Below, piece after piece: positions 44,236-51,037 of a DNA stretch of 51,037 bases. Both the position numbers and the translations under genes were made by a program. The stretch lies in assembly GCA_900317305.1 (NCBI GenBank), contig ONGG01000030.1, forward strand, positions 1 through 51,037. Direction: 5' to 3'. The notes under the pieces were generated by a model. It was not told where the DNA came from. It was given only the letters and a program-made list of their open reading frames with translations, and ran no database searches. The first letter of the stretch is position 1. Every line of letters begins with the position of its first letter. Source of the stretch: an uncultured Prevotellaceae bacterium (GTDB lineage Bacteria; Bacteroidota; Bacteroidia; Bacteroidales; Bacteroidaceae).

Positions 44236-46335
44236 ATGAGGAACAACCACTTTCTTATCATCGCCATGACGATTTGCAGCACCATAGCATCGGCACAGGG
44301 CATCACCTACCCTGCCACACCCCGTGACAACACCGTAGACGAATATTTCGGCACCAAGGTGGCCGACCCCTACCGCTGGCTCGAGAACGACACGAGCGCC
44401 CAGACGGCCCAATGGGTGGAGGCCGAGAACGCTGTGACCAACGCCTACCTGAACCGCATCCCACAACGCAAGAAACTGCTCGAGCGGCTGCGCCAGGTGG
44501 CCAACTACGAGAAGTCGGGCATCCCGTTCGAGAAGCACGGCAAATGGTATTTCTACAAGAACGATGGTCTGCAGAACCAGAGTGTGATGTATGTGATGGA
44601 CCAGTTGGGCGGCACGCCCCGGGTGTTCCTCGACCCCAACACGCTGAGCGACGACGGCACCGTGGCCTTGCAGAGCGTGAGCTTCTCGCACAACGGCAAA
44701 TACGTGGCCTACAGCATCTCGCGCAGTGGTTCCGACTGGCAGGAGTTCTATGTGCTCGACGCTGCCACGGGCAAGCCCCTCGACGACCATATCATGTGGG
44801 CGAAATTCAGCAGCGCGGCATGGCAGGGCGACGGATTCTACTACAGCGCCTACGACCCCGTGGAGGGCAAGGAGCTCTCGTCGGTGAACGAATGCCACAA
44901 GATTTACTACCACCGCATCGGCACGCCACAGAGCGACGACGCGCTGTTCTATATGAACCCAGCCTATCCCAAGCGCTTCTATGGCGTGGGAGTGAACGAG
45001 GAGGAGACCATTATGGTGCTCTACGAGAGTGGTGCCGGAGCCGGCAACAACCTGTTTGTGAGAGACTTGCGGCAGCCCAACTCGCAATTCATGCAGATGA
45101 CCTCCGACATGGACTACCAATACGACTTCGTCGACAACATCGGCGACGAGATGATACTGCAGACCAACTACGGTGCCGACAAGGGCAAGGTGGTGGTGGC
45201 CAACCTGCACGACCCTGGCATCGACCACTGGCGCACCCTCATCGATGAGCGCGAGGGCGTGGTGGAGTCGACCGACGTCATCGACGGACGCATCCTGGTG
45301 ACCTACACACAGGATGCCTCCACGCATGCCTACCTCTATACGCTCGACGGCAAGGAACTGCGCGAGGTGAAGTTGCCCTCTGTAGGCAGCGCGGGCTTCT
45401 CAGGCAAGAAAAACCGCAAGGAGTGCTTCTACTCGTTCAGCTCGTTCACCGTGCCGGGAAGCATCTACCGCTACGACCTCGACACCGGAGAGAGCACGCT
45501 CTACAAAGCGCCCCAACTCAGTTTCCGCACCAGCGACTTCGTGAGCGAGCAGGTGTTCTTCACCAGCAAGGACGGCACCCGCGTGCCCATGTTCATCACT
45601 TATAAGAAAGGAATGAAGCGCAACGGCAAGAATCCCACCCTCGTCTATGGCTATGGCGGGTTCAACATCGGCCTCACTCCCTCGTTCTCGGCCATGCGCA
45701 TCCCCTTCCTCGAGAAAGGGGGCATCTACGTGATGGTGAACCTGAGAGGGGGCAATGAGTATGGCGAGGAATGGCACCAGGCCGGCACGAAGATGCGGAA
45801 GCAAAACGTGTTCGACGACTTCATCGCCGCCACCGAGTGGCTCATCGACAATGGCTACACCAACCCAGGCAAGGTGGCCATCCAGGGCGGGTCGAACGGC
45901 GGACTGCTGGTGGGGGCCTGCATGACACAGCGGCCCGACCTCTTCGCCGTGGCCATCCCACAGGTGGGCGTGATGGACATGCTCCGCTACCACAAGTTCA
46001 CCATCGGATGGAACTGGGCACCCGACTACGGAACGAGCGACGACAGCCGCGAGATGTTCGAATATCTTTTGGGCTACTCGCCACTGCACAACCTGCGCCC
46101 CGGCACGGCCTACCCCGCCACGCTGGTGACGACCGCCGACCATGACGACCGCGTGGTGCCTGCCCACTCGTTCAAGTTCGCCGCCACACTGCAAGCCTGC
46201 CAGACGGGCAACAACCCCGTGCTCATACGCATCGACACGAAAGCCGGCCATGGCGGTGGCAAGCCCATGGCAAAGGTGCTCGAGGAACAGGCCGACATCT
46301 ACGGCTTCATCATGTATCACCTCAAAATGAAGTAA
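44236..46335 (+). CDS. Exported prolyl oligopeptidase (S9A)
   Basis: A 699-residue serine peptidase with a signal peptide (MRNNHFLIIAMTICSTIASAQ). The beginning of the mature part, DEYFGTKVADPYRWLENDTS, and the seven-blade propeller (about 60-400) are typical of S9A. The alpha/beta-hydrolase part has the catalytic Ser in IQGGSNGGLLVG near 554, Asp in TADHDDRVVPAHS near 638 and His in KAGHGGGKPM near 671. It cuts short peptides after proline, here in the periplasm. It has its own promoter and is followed by the octamer/35-bp repeats rather than by a clear terminator. Confidence 0.95.
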   Translation: MRNNHFLIIAMTICSTIASAQGITYPATPRDNTVDEYFGTKVADPYRWLENDTSAQTAQWVEAENAVTNAYLNRIPQRKKLLERLRQVANYEKSGIPFEKHGKWYFYKNDGLQNQSVMYVMDQLGGTPRVFLDPNTLSDDGTVALQSVSFSHNGKYVAYSISRSGSDWQEFYVLDAATGKPLDDHIMWAKFSSAAWQGDGFYYSAYDPVEGKELSSVNECHKIYYHRIGTPQSDDALFYMNPAYPKRFYGVGVNEEETIMVLYESGAGAGNNLFVRDLRQPNSQFMQMTSDMDYQYDFVDNIGDEMILQTNYGADKGKVVVANLHDPGIDHWRTLIDEREGVVESTDVIDGRILVTYTQDASTHAYLYTLDGKELREVKLPSVGSAGFSGKKNRKECFYSFSSFTVPGSIYRYDLDTGESTLYKAPQLSFRTSDFVSEQVFFTSKDGTRVPMFITYKKGMKRNGKNPTLVYGYGGFNIGLTPSFSAMRIPFLEKGGIYVMVNLRGGNEYGEEWHQAGTKMRKQNVFDDFIAATEWLIDNGYTNPGKVAIQGGSNGGLLVGACMTQRPDLFAVAIPQVGVMDMLRYHKFTIGWNWAPDYGTSDDSREMFEYLLGYSPLHNLRPGTAYPATLVTTADHDDRVVPAHSFKFAATLQACQTGNNPVLIRIDTKAGHGGGKPMAKVLEEQADIYGFIMYHLKMK

Positions 46336-46651
46336 ATTTTTTCTTGGAGTTCAGAAGTTCAGAAGTTCAGGAGTTCAGACAATAGTCTTTTTTCTTGGAA
46401 TTCAGGAGTTCAGACAATAGTCTTTTTTCTTGGAATTCAGGAGTTCAGACATTTCCACAGCTAACAACCAGTGACCAACCGCACCAGACCAATTGTCATA
46501 ACATTGTAACACACATTCTTCTTTGTATTCAGCAATAAAAAGTATCTTTGCCGCTCTGCGGCGAAGATACTCACGTTCGGGAAACATCGAAAAAATTTGT
46601 GTTTTCCCTCACTTAATCGTACCTTTGATGCCATATACACACTGATGACTT
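46336..46651. repeat. 35-bp repeats built from the GAGTTCAG octamer
   Basis: Three copies of a unit of the form TTTTTTCTTGGAATTCAGGA plus GTTCAGACAATAGTC start right after the peptidase stop. Copies 2 and 3 (CTTGG at 46394 and 46429) are exactly 35 bp apart. Copy 1 (CTTGG at 46343) carries two extra AGTTCAGA octamers, which makes it 51 bp. The array ends near 46450. The rest of the 316-bp gap is AT-rich and has only the promoter at 46596. Confidence 0.85.
46596..46627 (+). promoter_or_regulatory. Promoter of the truncated response regulator
   Basis: TTTG at 46596-46599 and TACCTTTG at 46620-46627, spacer 20 bp, a full consensus promoter with a leader of about 20 nt. Confidence 0.8.
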
Positions 46652-46889
46652 ATGAAAATACTTGTTGTAGACGACGAGTTGGATATCTGTGAGATACTGC
46701 AATACAACCTCGAGACCGAAGGTTTTGAGGTGACCACGGCGTGTTCGGCCGAAGAGGCACTCGAACTGCCCCTGCATGATTATTCGCTGATTCTACTGGA
46801 TGTGATGATGGGCGAGATGTCTGGATTCCAGATGGCCCGGAGATTGAAGGAAAATCCCACGACTGCACACATACCCATCATCTTTATCG

Positions 46890-46937
46890 CTATAGAAACT
46901 ATAGAAACTATAGAAACCTTAGAAACTACAAAAACTA
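46890..46937. repeat. 9-bp tandem repeat (CTATAGAAA)n
   Basis: Three exact CTATAGAAA units followed by CCTTAGAAA and CTACAAAAA. It begins exactly where the receiver-domain homology of the response regulator stops. Confidence 0.9.
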
Positions 46938-46963
46938 TAATGCCCGCCAGGCACATAAAAGAC

Positions 46964-46987
46964 TGGCCTCTTCCTGCGAGGAGGCCA
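46964..46987. terminator. Terminator hairpin inside the response regulator tail
   Basis: TGGCCTC (46964-46970) pairs with GAGGCCA (46981-46987), followed by TCTTT. It lies between the converging regulator and STAS genes but is currently within the regulator reading frame. Confidence 0.7.
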
Positions 46988-47022
46988 TCTTTCGCTGTAA
47001 AAAAGGCTGATTTATACCATCC

Positions 47023-47325
47023 CTAACGGATGTCGAACAATTTGAGGAAGCCCGTCATCTTGAGAATCTTGAGGACTTCGCCGTCGACATGGTTCAGCAC
47101 CAGGTTTCCACCCTTTGCCACCGTCTCTTTCTTCAACTTGAGCAGTCCGCGAAGTCCCAGGCTGCAGATATACTCCAACTTCTCACAATCTATCACGATC
47201 GACTTGTTGGCATTGTTCATCAGCGGCTTCAGGTCCTCGAGAAATTGCGTGGCCACGGCGGTGTCAATCCAGCCGTTGAGCGTTCCATAGTAGGAACCAT
47301 TCAGTTCTTTTATTTCAATGTTCAT
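47023..47325 (-). CDS. STAS-domain anti-anti-sigma protein
   Basis: A 100-residue single STAS domain (SpoIIAA/RsbV type): IDTAVATQFLEDL near 21-33, IVIDCEKLEYICSLGLRGLLKL near 43-64 with the phosphorylatable Ser in ICSLG, and the final helix VLKILKMTGFLKLFDI. In partner switching, the unphosphorylated form binds an anti-sigma kinase. Here the kinase-like HATPase and the phosphatase are in one protein encoded at the start of the same operon, and a permease gene lies in between. It is 28 bp after the permease gene. Confidence 0.92.
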   Translation of the reverse strand: MNIEIKELNGSYYGTLNGWIDTAVATQFLEDLKPLMNNANKSIVIDCEKLEYICSLGLRGLLKLKKETVAKGGNLVLNHVDGEVLKILKMTGFLKLFDIR

Positions 47326-47353
47326 ATCTTTTCAGTTATTATTTTGTTTCTGT

Positions 47354-49156
47354 TTATTGCAGCGGGGTGAGCGGATAGACGATATTCACGATCAGGATGT
47401 TGGCAGCGAGGATGATGAGGTTCATCAACAGACCGATGCGCATGAAGTCGCTGAAGCGGTAGCCGCCAGGACCATATACCAGCATGTGGGTAGGCGAGCC
47501 GATAGGAGTGGCGAAACTTGAGCTCACGCTCACCATCAATGCGATGAGGAACGGAAATGGCTCATAGCCCAGTTTCTCGGCTGCCTCATACATGATGGGG
47601 AAGAACATGGCACCAGCCGCGGTGTTGGATATCAGCTCGGTGATGAATGTGCCCACTAAGCAGATGGCGGCCATCACGACAATGGGATTGGTGCCACAGA
47701 CATCGAGAATGCCGAATGCCAGGCGCTCGGCAATGCCCGTCTTCTGGATGGCCACTCCCAGCACCACACTGCCCGCGAACACCATCAGTATCTCCCAGTT
47801 GATGGCCTTCATGGCCTGGTCTACATTGCAGCAACGGAAGATGAGCATGGCTCCAGCGGCGAGGAAAGCACACTGAAGGAGTGGCATCACGCCCAATGCC
47901 GACAGCACCACCATGGCTATCATGATCGTGGTCGACACCAAGGTCTTCCTGCCGATGTTGGGCACCTGCTCGCTGTCAAAGAACTGCAGCTGCGAGGAGA
48001 GCCGCTCGGTGTGGATGTTGACGCGGGGCGGGCACTCGAAGAGCAGCGTGTCGCCGGCCTGGAGCACCACCTTGCGCGGTGACTCGTTGATGCGCTCACC
48101 GCGACGGGCCACGGCCACGAGAATCATGTTGTTGTCTTTCTCGAAGGTGGAGTCGCCAATCGAACTGTTGATGAGGCTGCTGTTGAACTTGACGTAAGCC
48201 GTACGCAACTGGCGGTTCTTGTCCATCTCGTCGACCGTGAAGATGTGATGGTCGGCATTCACGAAACCATGGCTCTTCTTCAGGTCGAGTATCTCATCGA
48301 TATGACCTGCGAAAACCAGGCGGTCGCCACCCATCAGATACTCATCTTCGGGCACAGGCGACACAATCTCGCGGTCGTCGTAATGCATGATCTCGATCAG
48401 CGTGCCGCCATGGATATTGGTCAGCCCGGCCTCCTCCATGGTCTCGCCCACATGGGGGTTGTCGGAGGGCACAAGCAGCTCTACCGTGTAGTTGGATGTC
48501 GACTCGAAGGCCGACTCGGGCGCCTTGCGGTCGGGCAAGAGTTTGCGCATGGCGATGATGGAGAGCACGCCGATAAAGAGGCAGAACAAGCCGGGGATGG
48601 TGGTGGCCAGCACGTTCATCGCCGTTCCGGTGCTATCGGCATACAGTCCGGAGATAATCAGGTTGGGGGGCGTACCGATAAGCGTACACACGCCACCCAT
48701 GCCCGAGGCATAGCTCAGCGGTATCAACAGCTTCGAAGGTGAGATATTGAGCTTCTTCGACCACATCTTCACGATGCCCACGAAAAGAGCCACCACCGTG
48801 GTGTTGCTGAGGAAGGAGCTGAGGGCGGCCACCGGAAGCATCAGCCTCACCACAGCCTTGGAATAGCTATTCGGCTGTCCCAGGAGATGTTTCACAATCC
48901 ATTGCAGCACACCAGTGTGGGTAAGTCCGGCCACAACCACGAAGAGCACGCCGATGATGACGACCGAGGTGCTGCTGAATCCCGAGAAGGCTTCCTTGGC
49001 ATCGAGCACCCCTGTCACGAAGAGGATGCCCATTGCTCCAAGAAACACCAGGTCGGAACGCAATTTGGTGAACAACAGCACGGTGAACATCGACAGCACA
49101 GTGACTATGGTGATCCATGCTTGTAGGTTGAATCCTAAGAAAACGACTGAATCCAT
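47354..49156 (-). CDS. SLC13/DASS-type permease with TrkA-C domains
   Basis: A 600-residue inner-membrane transporter. Two halves with about five or six helices each are separated by a soluble region (about 200-400) with two TrkA-C (RCK-C) domains: ETMEEAGLTNIHGGTLIEI and DKNRQLRTAYVKFNSSLINSS type segments. The SNTTVVALFVGIV and FITELISNTAAGAMFFPI blocks are the sodium/anion-binding hairpins of the DASS family, which carries dicarboxylates, sulfate or phosphate. The substrate is unknown. The gene lies between those of the phosphatase/HATPase protein and the STAS protein with gaps of 22 and 28 bp, so a link to the signalling system is likely. Confidence 0.92.
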   Translation of the reverse strand: MDSVVFLGFNLQAWITIVTVLSMFTVLLFTKLRSDLVFLGAMGILFVTGVLDAKEAFSGFSSTSVVIIGVLFVVVAGLTHTGVLQWIVKHLLGQPNSYSKAVVRLMLPVAALSSFLSNTTVVALFVGIVKMWSKKLNISPSKLLIPLSYASGMGGVCTLIGTPPNLIISGLYADSTGTAMNVLATTIPGLFCLFIGVLSIIAMRKLLPDRKAPESAFESTSNYTVELLVPSDNPHVGETMEEAGLTNIHGGTLIEIMHYDDREIVSPVPEDEYLMGGDRLVFAGHIDEILDLKKSHGFVNADHHIFTVDEMDKNRQLRTAYVKFNSSLINSSIGDSTFEKDNNMILVAVARRGERINESPRKVVLQAGDTLLFECPPRVNIHTERLSSQLQFFDSEQVPNIGRKTLVSTTIMIAMVVLSALGVMPLLQCAFLAAGAMLIFRCCNVDQAMKAINWEILMVFAGSVVLGVAIQKTGIAERLAFGILDVCGTNPIVVMAAICLVGTFITELISNTAAGAMFFPIMYEAAEKLGYEPFPFLIALMVSVSSSFATPIGSPTHMLVYGPGGYRFSDFMRIGLLMNLIILAANILIVNIVYPLTPLQ

Positions 49157-49178
49157 ATTAATTTTGTTAAGGCTTTGG

Positions 49179-50786
49179 TTATTTGATTTTCTTTTTGAGT
49201 GTCAGCACATTGTAGCCATCGGGGGTGCGCTGGTATTCCATCGTGTCCATGATGCTCCTCACGAGGAAGATGCCAAGGCCTCCGATGGGGCGGTCGTCGA
49301 GCTCCGCATCCACATCCACCTCCTCGTGCTGGGTGGGGTCGAAGGGGATGCCATGGTCCTTGACGACCAGTGTCAGCACGTCGCCGGAAATCTCGGCGGT
49401 CAGCTCCACATGGCCACGGGTTCCCTTGGGGTAAGCATAATTGATGACATTCGCCACCCATTCCTCTACGGCCAAGTTCAACGACTTGACCATTTCCTCG
49501 TCGATATCATGCTCGCGGCATACAGAGAAGATGAAACCTCGCATACGGCCTACCTCCGACATCTCGTTCTTCATGATGATGCGGCGCGGCGCATGTGAGG
49601 CGTGTTTCTGCGATGAGCCGTGGCGAAGGAACATCAGCGTGAGGTCGTCGCCCTGCTCCGTACCGTCAGCAAACACAGTGACATGCTGTTTCAGATAGTC
49701 CACCACCTCTATCGCGGAGGATGCCTTGTTCTTGCTCAGGTCGTGCAGCACGCGGTTCTCGCCAAAGAGCCGCCTGCTGCCGTCGCTGGCGATATACATG
49801 GCCTCGGTCAGACCGTCGGTATAGAGCAGCAGCGACGTGTTCTCGGGGAATGGCATCTGCTGGTCCTCGTAGTTGAAATGGTCCTCGATGCCGATGGGCA
49901 GGTTGGTCTCCACCTCCAGCAAATAGCAGTCGCCCTGTGCGGTCTGTACGGCCGGCGCGTTATGGGCGGCATTGCAATAGGTCAGGTGATGGGTCTTCAG
50001 GTCGAGCACCCCGATGAATGCGGTAACGAAAATCAGGGAGTCGTTGGTCGATGCGATGGCATGGTTCATCTCGCGCATGATGTTGGCGGCGCTCTGGTAG
50101 TTGCTTGCCAGGTTGCGGAAGAGCGTGCGGGTGACGGCCATGTAGAGCGAGGCGGGCACCCCTTTGCCGGCCACGTCGCCGATGATGAAGAAGAGCTCAT
50201 CGCCCTCGACGATGAAGTCGTAGAGGTCGCCTCCCACCTCCTTGGCTGGTGTCATCGACGCAAAGAGGTCAAGGTCGTCGCGATCGGGGAAAATGGTGGG
50301 AATCATCCCCATTTGGATGTCGTGGGCGATGACGAGTTCGCTTTGCAGGCGCTGCTGGCTGGCGGTGGTGGTCTTCAGGTCGTCGATATGCTGTTTCAGC
50401 GATGACTGCATATACTCGAAGGCGTTGCGCAACTGCAGCAGCTCATCCTGCGAATGAATCTTGGGCAGCGGCGTATCAAGATTGCCCTCGGCTATGCTTA
50501 CCGCCGACTCCGTGAACATCTTCAGGGGCTTCACCATCTGGTAGATGGCGATGGTACAGGCTACGAACAGCAACGTGAGTCCCACGACAAACACCACCAT
50601 GCCGTATTTCACAATCTGATGGGTCAGCGGCAGGGTCATGCTGTCTTCGGTGAAATAGAAGAACAGAATTACGGCCACAAGAAATACGGTTGCCGCAATG
50701 GTCATGATTCTGAAACTCAGTCTTGCGGCAAACGACTTCTGGTATGCCAGGTCGTAGTTGTATTCGAAATTCGGTTCTTCTACCAA
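49179..50786 (-). CDS. SpoIIE-type PP2C phosphatase fused to RsbW-like HATPase
   Basis: A 535-residue membrane protein. Two transmembrane helices (about 27-46 and 60-82) are followed by a HAMP domain (about 84-135), a coiled coil, a SpoIIE-type PP2C phosphatase (about 160-390: EVGGDLYDF, IGDVAGKGVPA, LYTDGLTEA, GDDLTLMFL) and a HATPase_c domain (about 405-532: AVEEWVANVINYAY, DHGIPFDP, GGLGIFLVRSIMD). The phosphatase should dephosphorylate the STAS protein and the HATPase act as its kinase or binding partner, so one protein carries both opposing activities. The only start before the first helix is TTG at 50786, with an in-frame stop upstream. First gene of the operon. Confidence 0.9.
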   Translation of the reverse strand: MVEEPNFEYNYDLAYQKSFAARLSFRIMTIAATVFLVAVILFFYFTEDSMTLPLTHQIVKYGMVVFVVGLTLLFVACTIAIYQMVKPLKMFTESAVSIAEGNLDTPLPKIHSQDELLQLRNAFEYMQSSLKQHIDDLKTTTASQQRLQSELVIAHDIQMGMIPTIFPDRDDLDLFASMTPAKEVGGDLYDFIVEGDELFFIIGDVAGKGVPASLYMAVTRTLFRNLASNYQSAANIMREMNHAIASTNDSLIFVTAFIGVLDLKTHHLTYCNAAHNAPAVQTAQGDCYLLEVETNLPIGIEDHFNYEDQQMPFPENTSLLLYTDGLTEAMYIASDGSRRLFGENRVLHDLSKNKASSAIEVVDYLKQHVTVFADGTEQGDDLTLMFLRHGSSQKHASHAPRRIIMKNEMSEVGRMRGFIFSVCREHDIDEEMVKSLNLAVEEWVANVINYAYPKGTRGHVELTAEISGDVLTLVVKDHGIPFDPTQHEEVDVDAELDDRPIGGLGIFLVRSIMDTMEYQRTPDGYNVLTLKKKIK

Positions 50787-50953
50787 GGCTTGACCATTTT
50801 ACGTGCAGTTCACAGTATACCACATTTTTGCGAAGCAGAAAGCCCTGCATCGCCTTCACAGAAAGGGACAATGAGCCCGATTGTTCAGAACACAAAAATA
50901 GGACATTTTTGCCAAACCATCAAGATTTCGCCTGATTATTTTTCCTGACTTCG

Positions 50954-51037
50954 TCATTGCGCCACCCAAAAATCTTCGTTGAATAATTTTTCGATGGGCT
51001 TATGCCGTTTCATGGGCATGGTCTTGACGTAGTGGGC
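50954..51037 (-). CDS. C-terminus of a protein running off the right edge
   Basis: Reading the minus strand from the right edge gives an open frame of 27 codons ending in TGA at 50956-50954: AHYVKTMPMKRHKPIEKLF and then NEDFWVAQ. The composition is protein-like and the spacing to the next gene (167 bp) is normal. The family cannot be told from so little sequence. Confidence 0.45.
   Translation of the reverse strand, partial: AHYVKTMPMKRHKPIEKLFNEDFWVAQ

Larger units (their letters stand above)
46652..47026 (+). pseudogene. Response regulator receiver, truncated, with repeat-derived tail
   Basis: The first 79 or so residues are a good receiver domain: acidic pocket VVDDELD, phospho-acceptor Asp50 in LILLDVMMGEMSG, and strand 4 in HIPIIFI. 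Then the family sequence stops. Normal receivers continue with T/S-A-K, helix 4, the conserved Lys in KPF, helix 5 and often a DNA-binding domain; none of these is present. The tail instead reads IETIETIETLETTKTI from a 9-bp tandem repeat (46890-46937), then the arms of a terminator hairpin (46964-46987), and ends 4 bp into the converging STAS gene. The promoter and start are intact. It is probably a broken gene, though a short expressed protein is possible. Confidence 0.78.

Noticed and set aside
46652-47026. A functional single-domain response regulator
   Set aside because: Strand 5, the conserved Lys and helices 4 and 5 are missing, so the fold is incomplete; a CheY-like single-domain protein would keep them.

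Overview
The window looks like chromosome of a Bacteroidales bacterium, most likely a Prevotella-type (Prevotellaceae) gut or oral commensal. Support comes from the many promoters of the Bacteroidota type (-33 TTTG, 19-20 bp spacer, -7 TAnnTTTG), Bacteroidota-specific protein families (DUF4834, DUF4153, DUF4369, many short outer-surface lipoproteins), a pectin-type GH105 hydrolase, the type B ribosomal protein L31, and GC-rich coding DNA separated by AT-rich gaps full of short tandem repeats. The genus is an inference; no rRNA or tRNA gene lies in the window.

Layout. 1-7.6 kb: the end of a PEGA/Sel1-repeat protein, then dnaE and trxA on the minus strand, and a divergent psd-pssA-DUF4834 phospholipid operon. 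7.6-16.6 kb: a complete type I restriction-modification operon on the minus strand, in transcription order hsdM, BRO-N/Fic fusion, hsdS, class II Fic, hsdR, preceded by a zinc-ribbon membrane protein. 16.9-25.5 kb: an exported S41 peptidase, a beta-barrel protein, rpmE2, a nuclease lipoprotein, two exported proteins of unknown function, and two paralogous small lipoproteins. 25.5-30.9 kb: a long repeat-rich intergenic region, gpx-trxB, a DUF4153 membrane protein and another beta-barrel protein. 31-32.4 kb: a GH105 hydrolase, convergent with a sodium:solute symporter. 32.4-44 kb: a long run of minus-strand genes transcribed as divIC, a 4-TM protein, a DUF4369 lipoprotein, pyrC, a MetH-activation protein, a metallophosphoesterase, plsC, a polyprenol-phosphate glycosyltransferase, mfd and the symporter. 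44.2-46.3 kb: an exported prolyl oligopeptidase. 46.6-51 kb: a truncated response regulator facing an operon of a SpoIIE phosphatase/HATPase fusion, an SLC13-type permease and a STAS anti-anti-sigma protein; the 3' end of one more gene lies at the right edge.

The most interesting points are: (i) a type I R-M operon with two Fic-domain proteins of different classes, one joined to hsdM and hsdS by 4-bp ATGA overlaps; (ii) a palindromic repeat inserted in frame inside hsdM; (iii) a response regulator cut off in its receiver domain, with a tail that reads through a 9-bp tandem repeat and a terminator hairpin; (iv) a partner-switching set built around a permease; (v) several families of short-period intergenic repeats (7, 8, 9 and 35 bp), the 8-bp one found at two loci about 45 kb apart; and (vi) a hairpin-rich element whose 55-bp end is repeated about 5 kb away.
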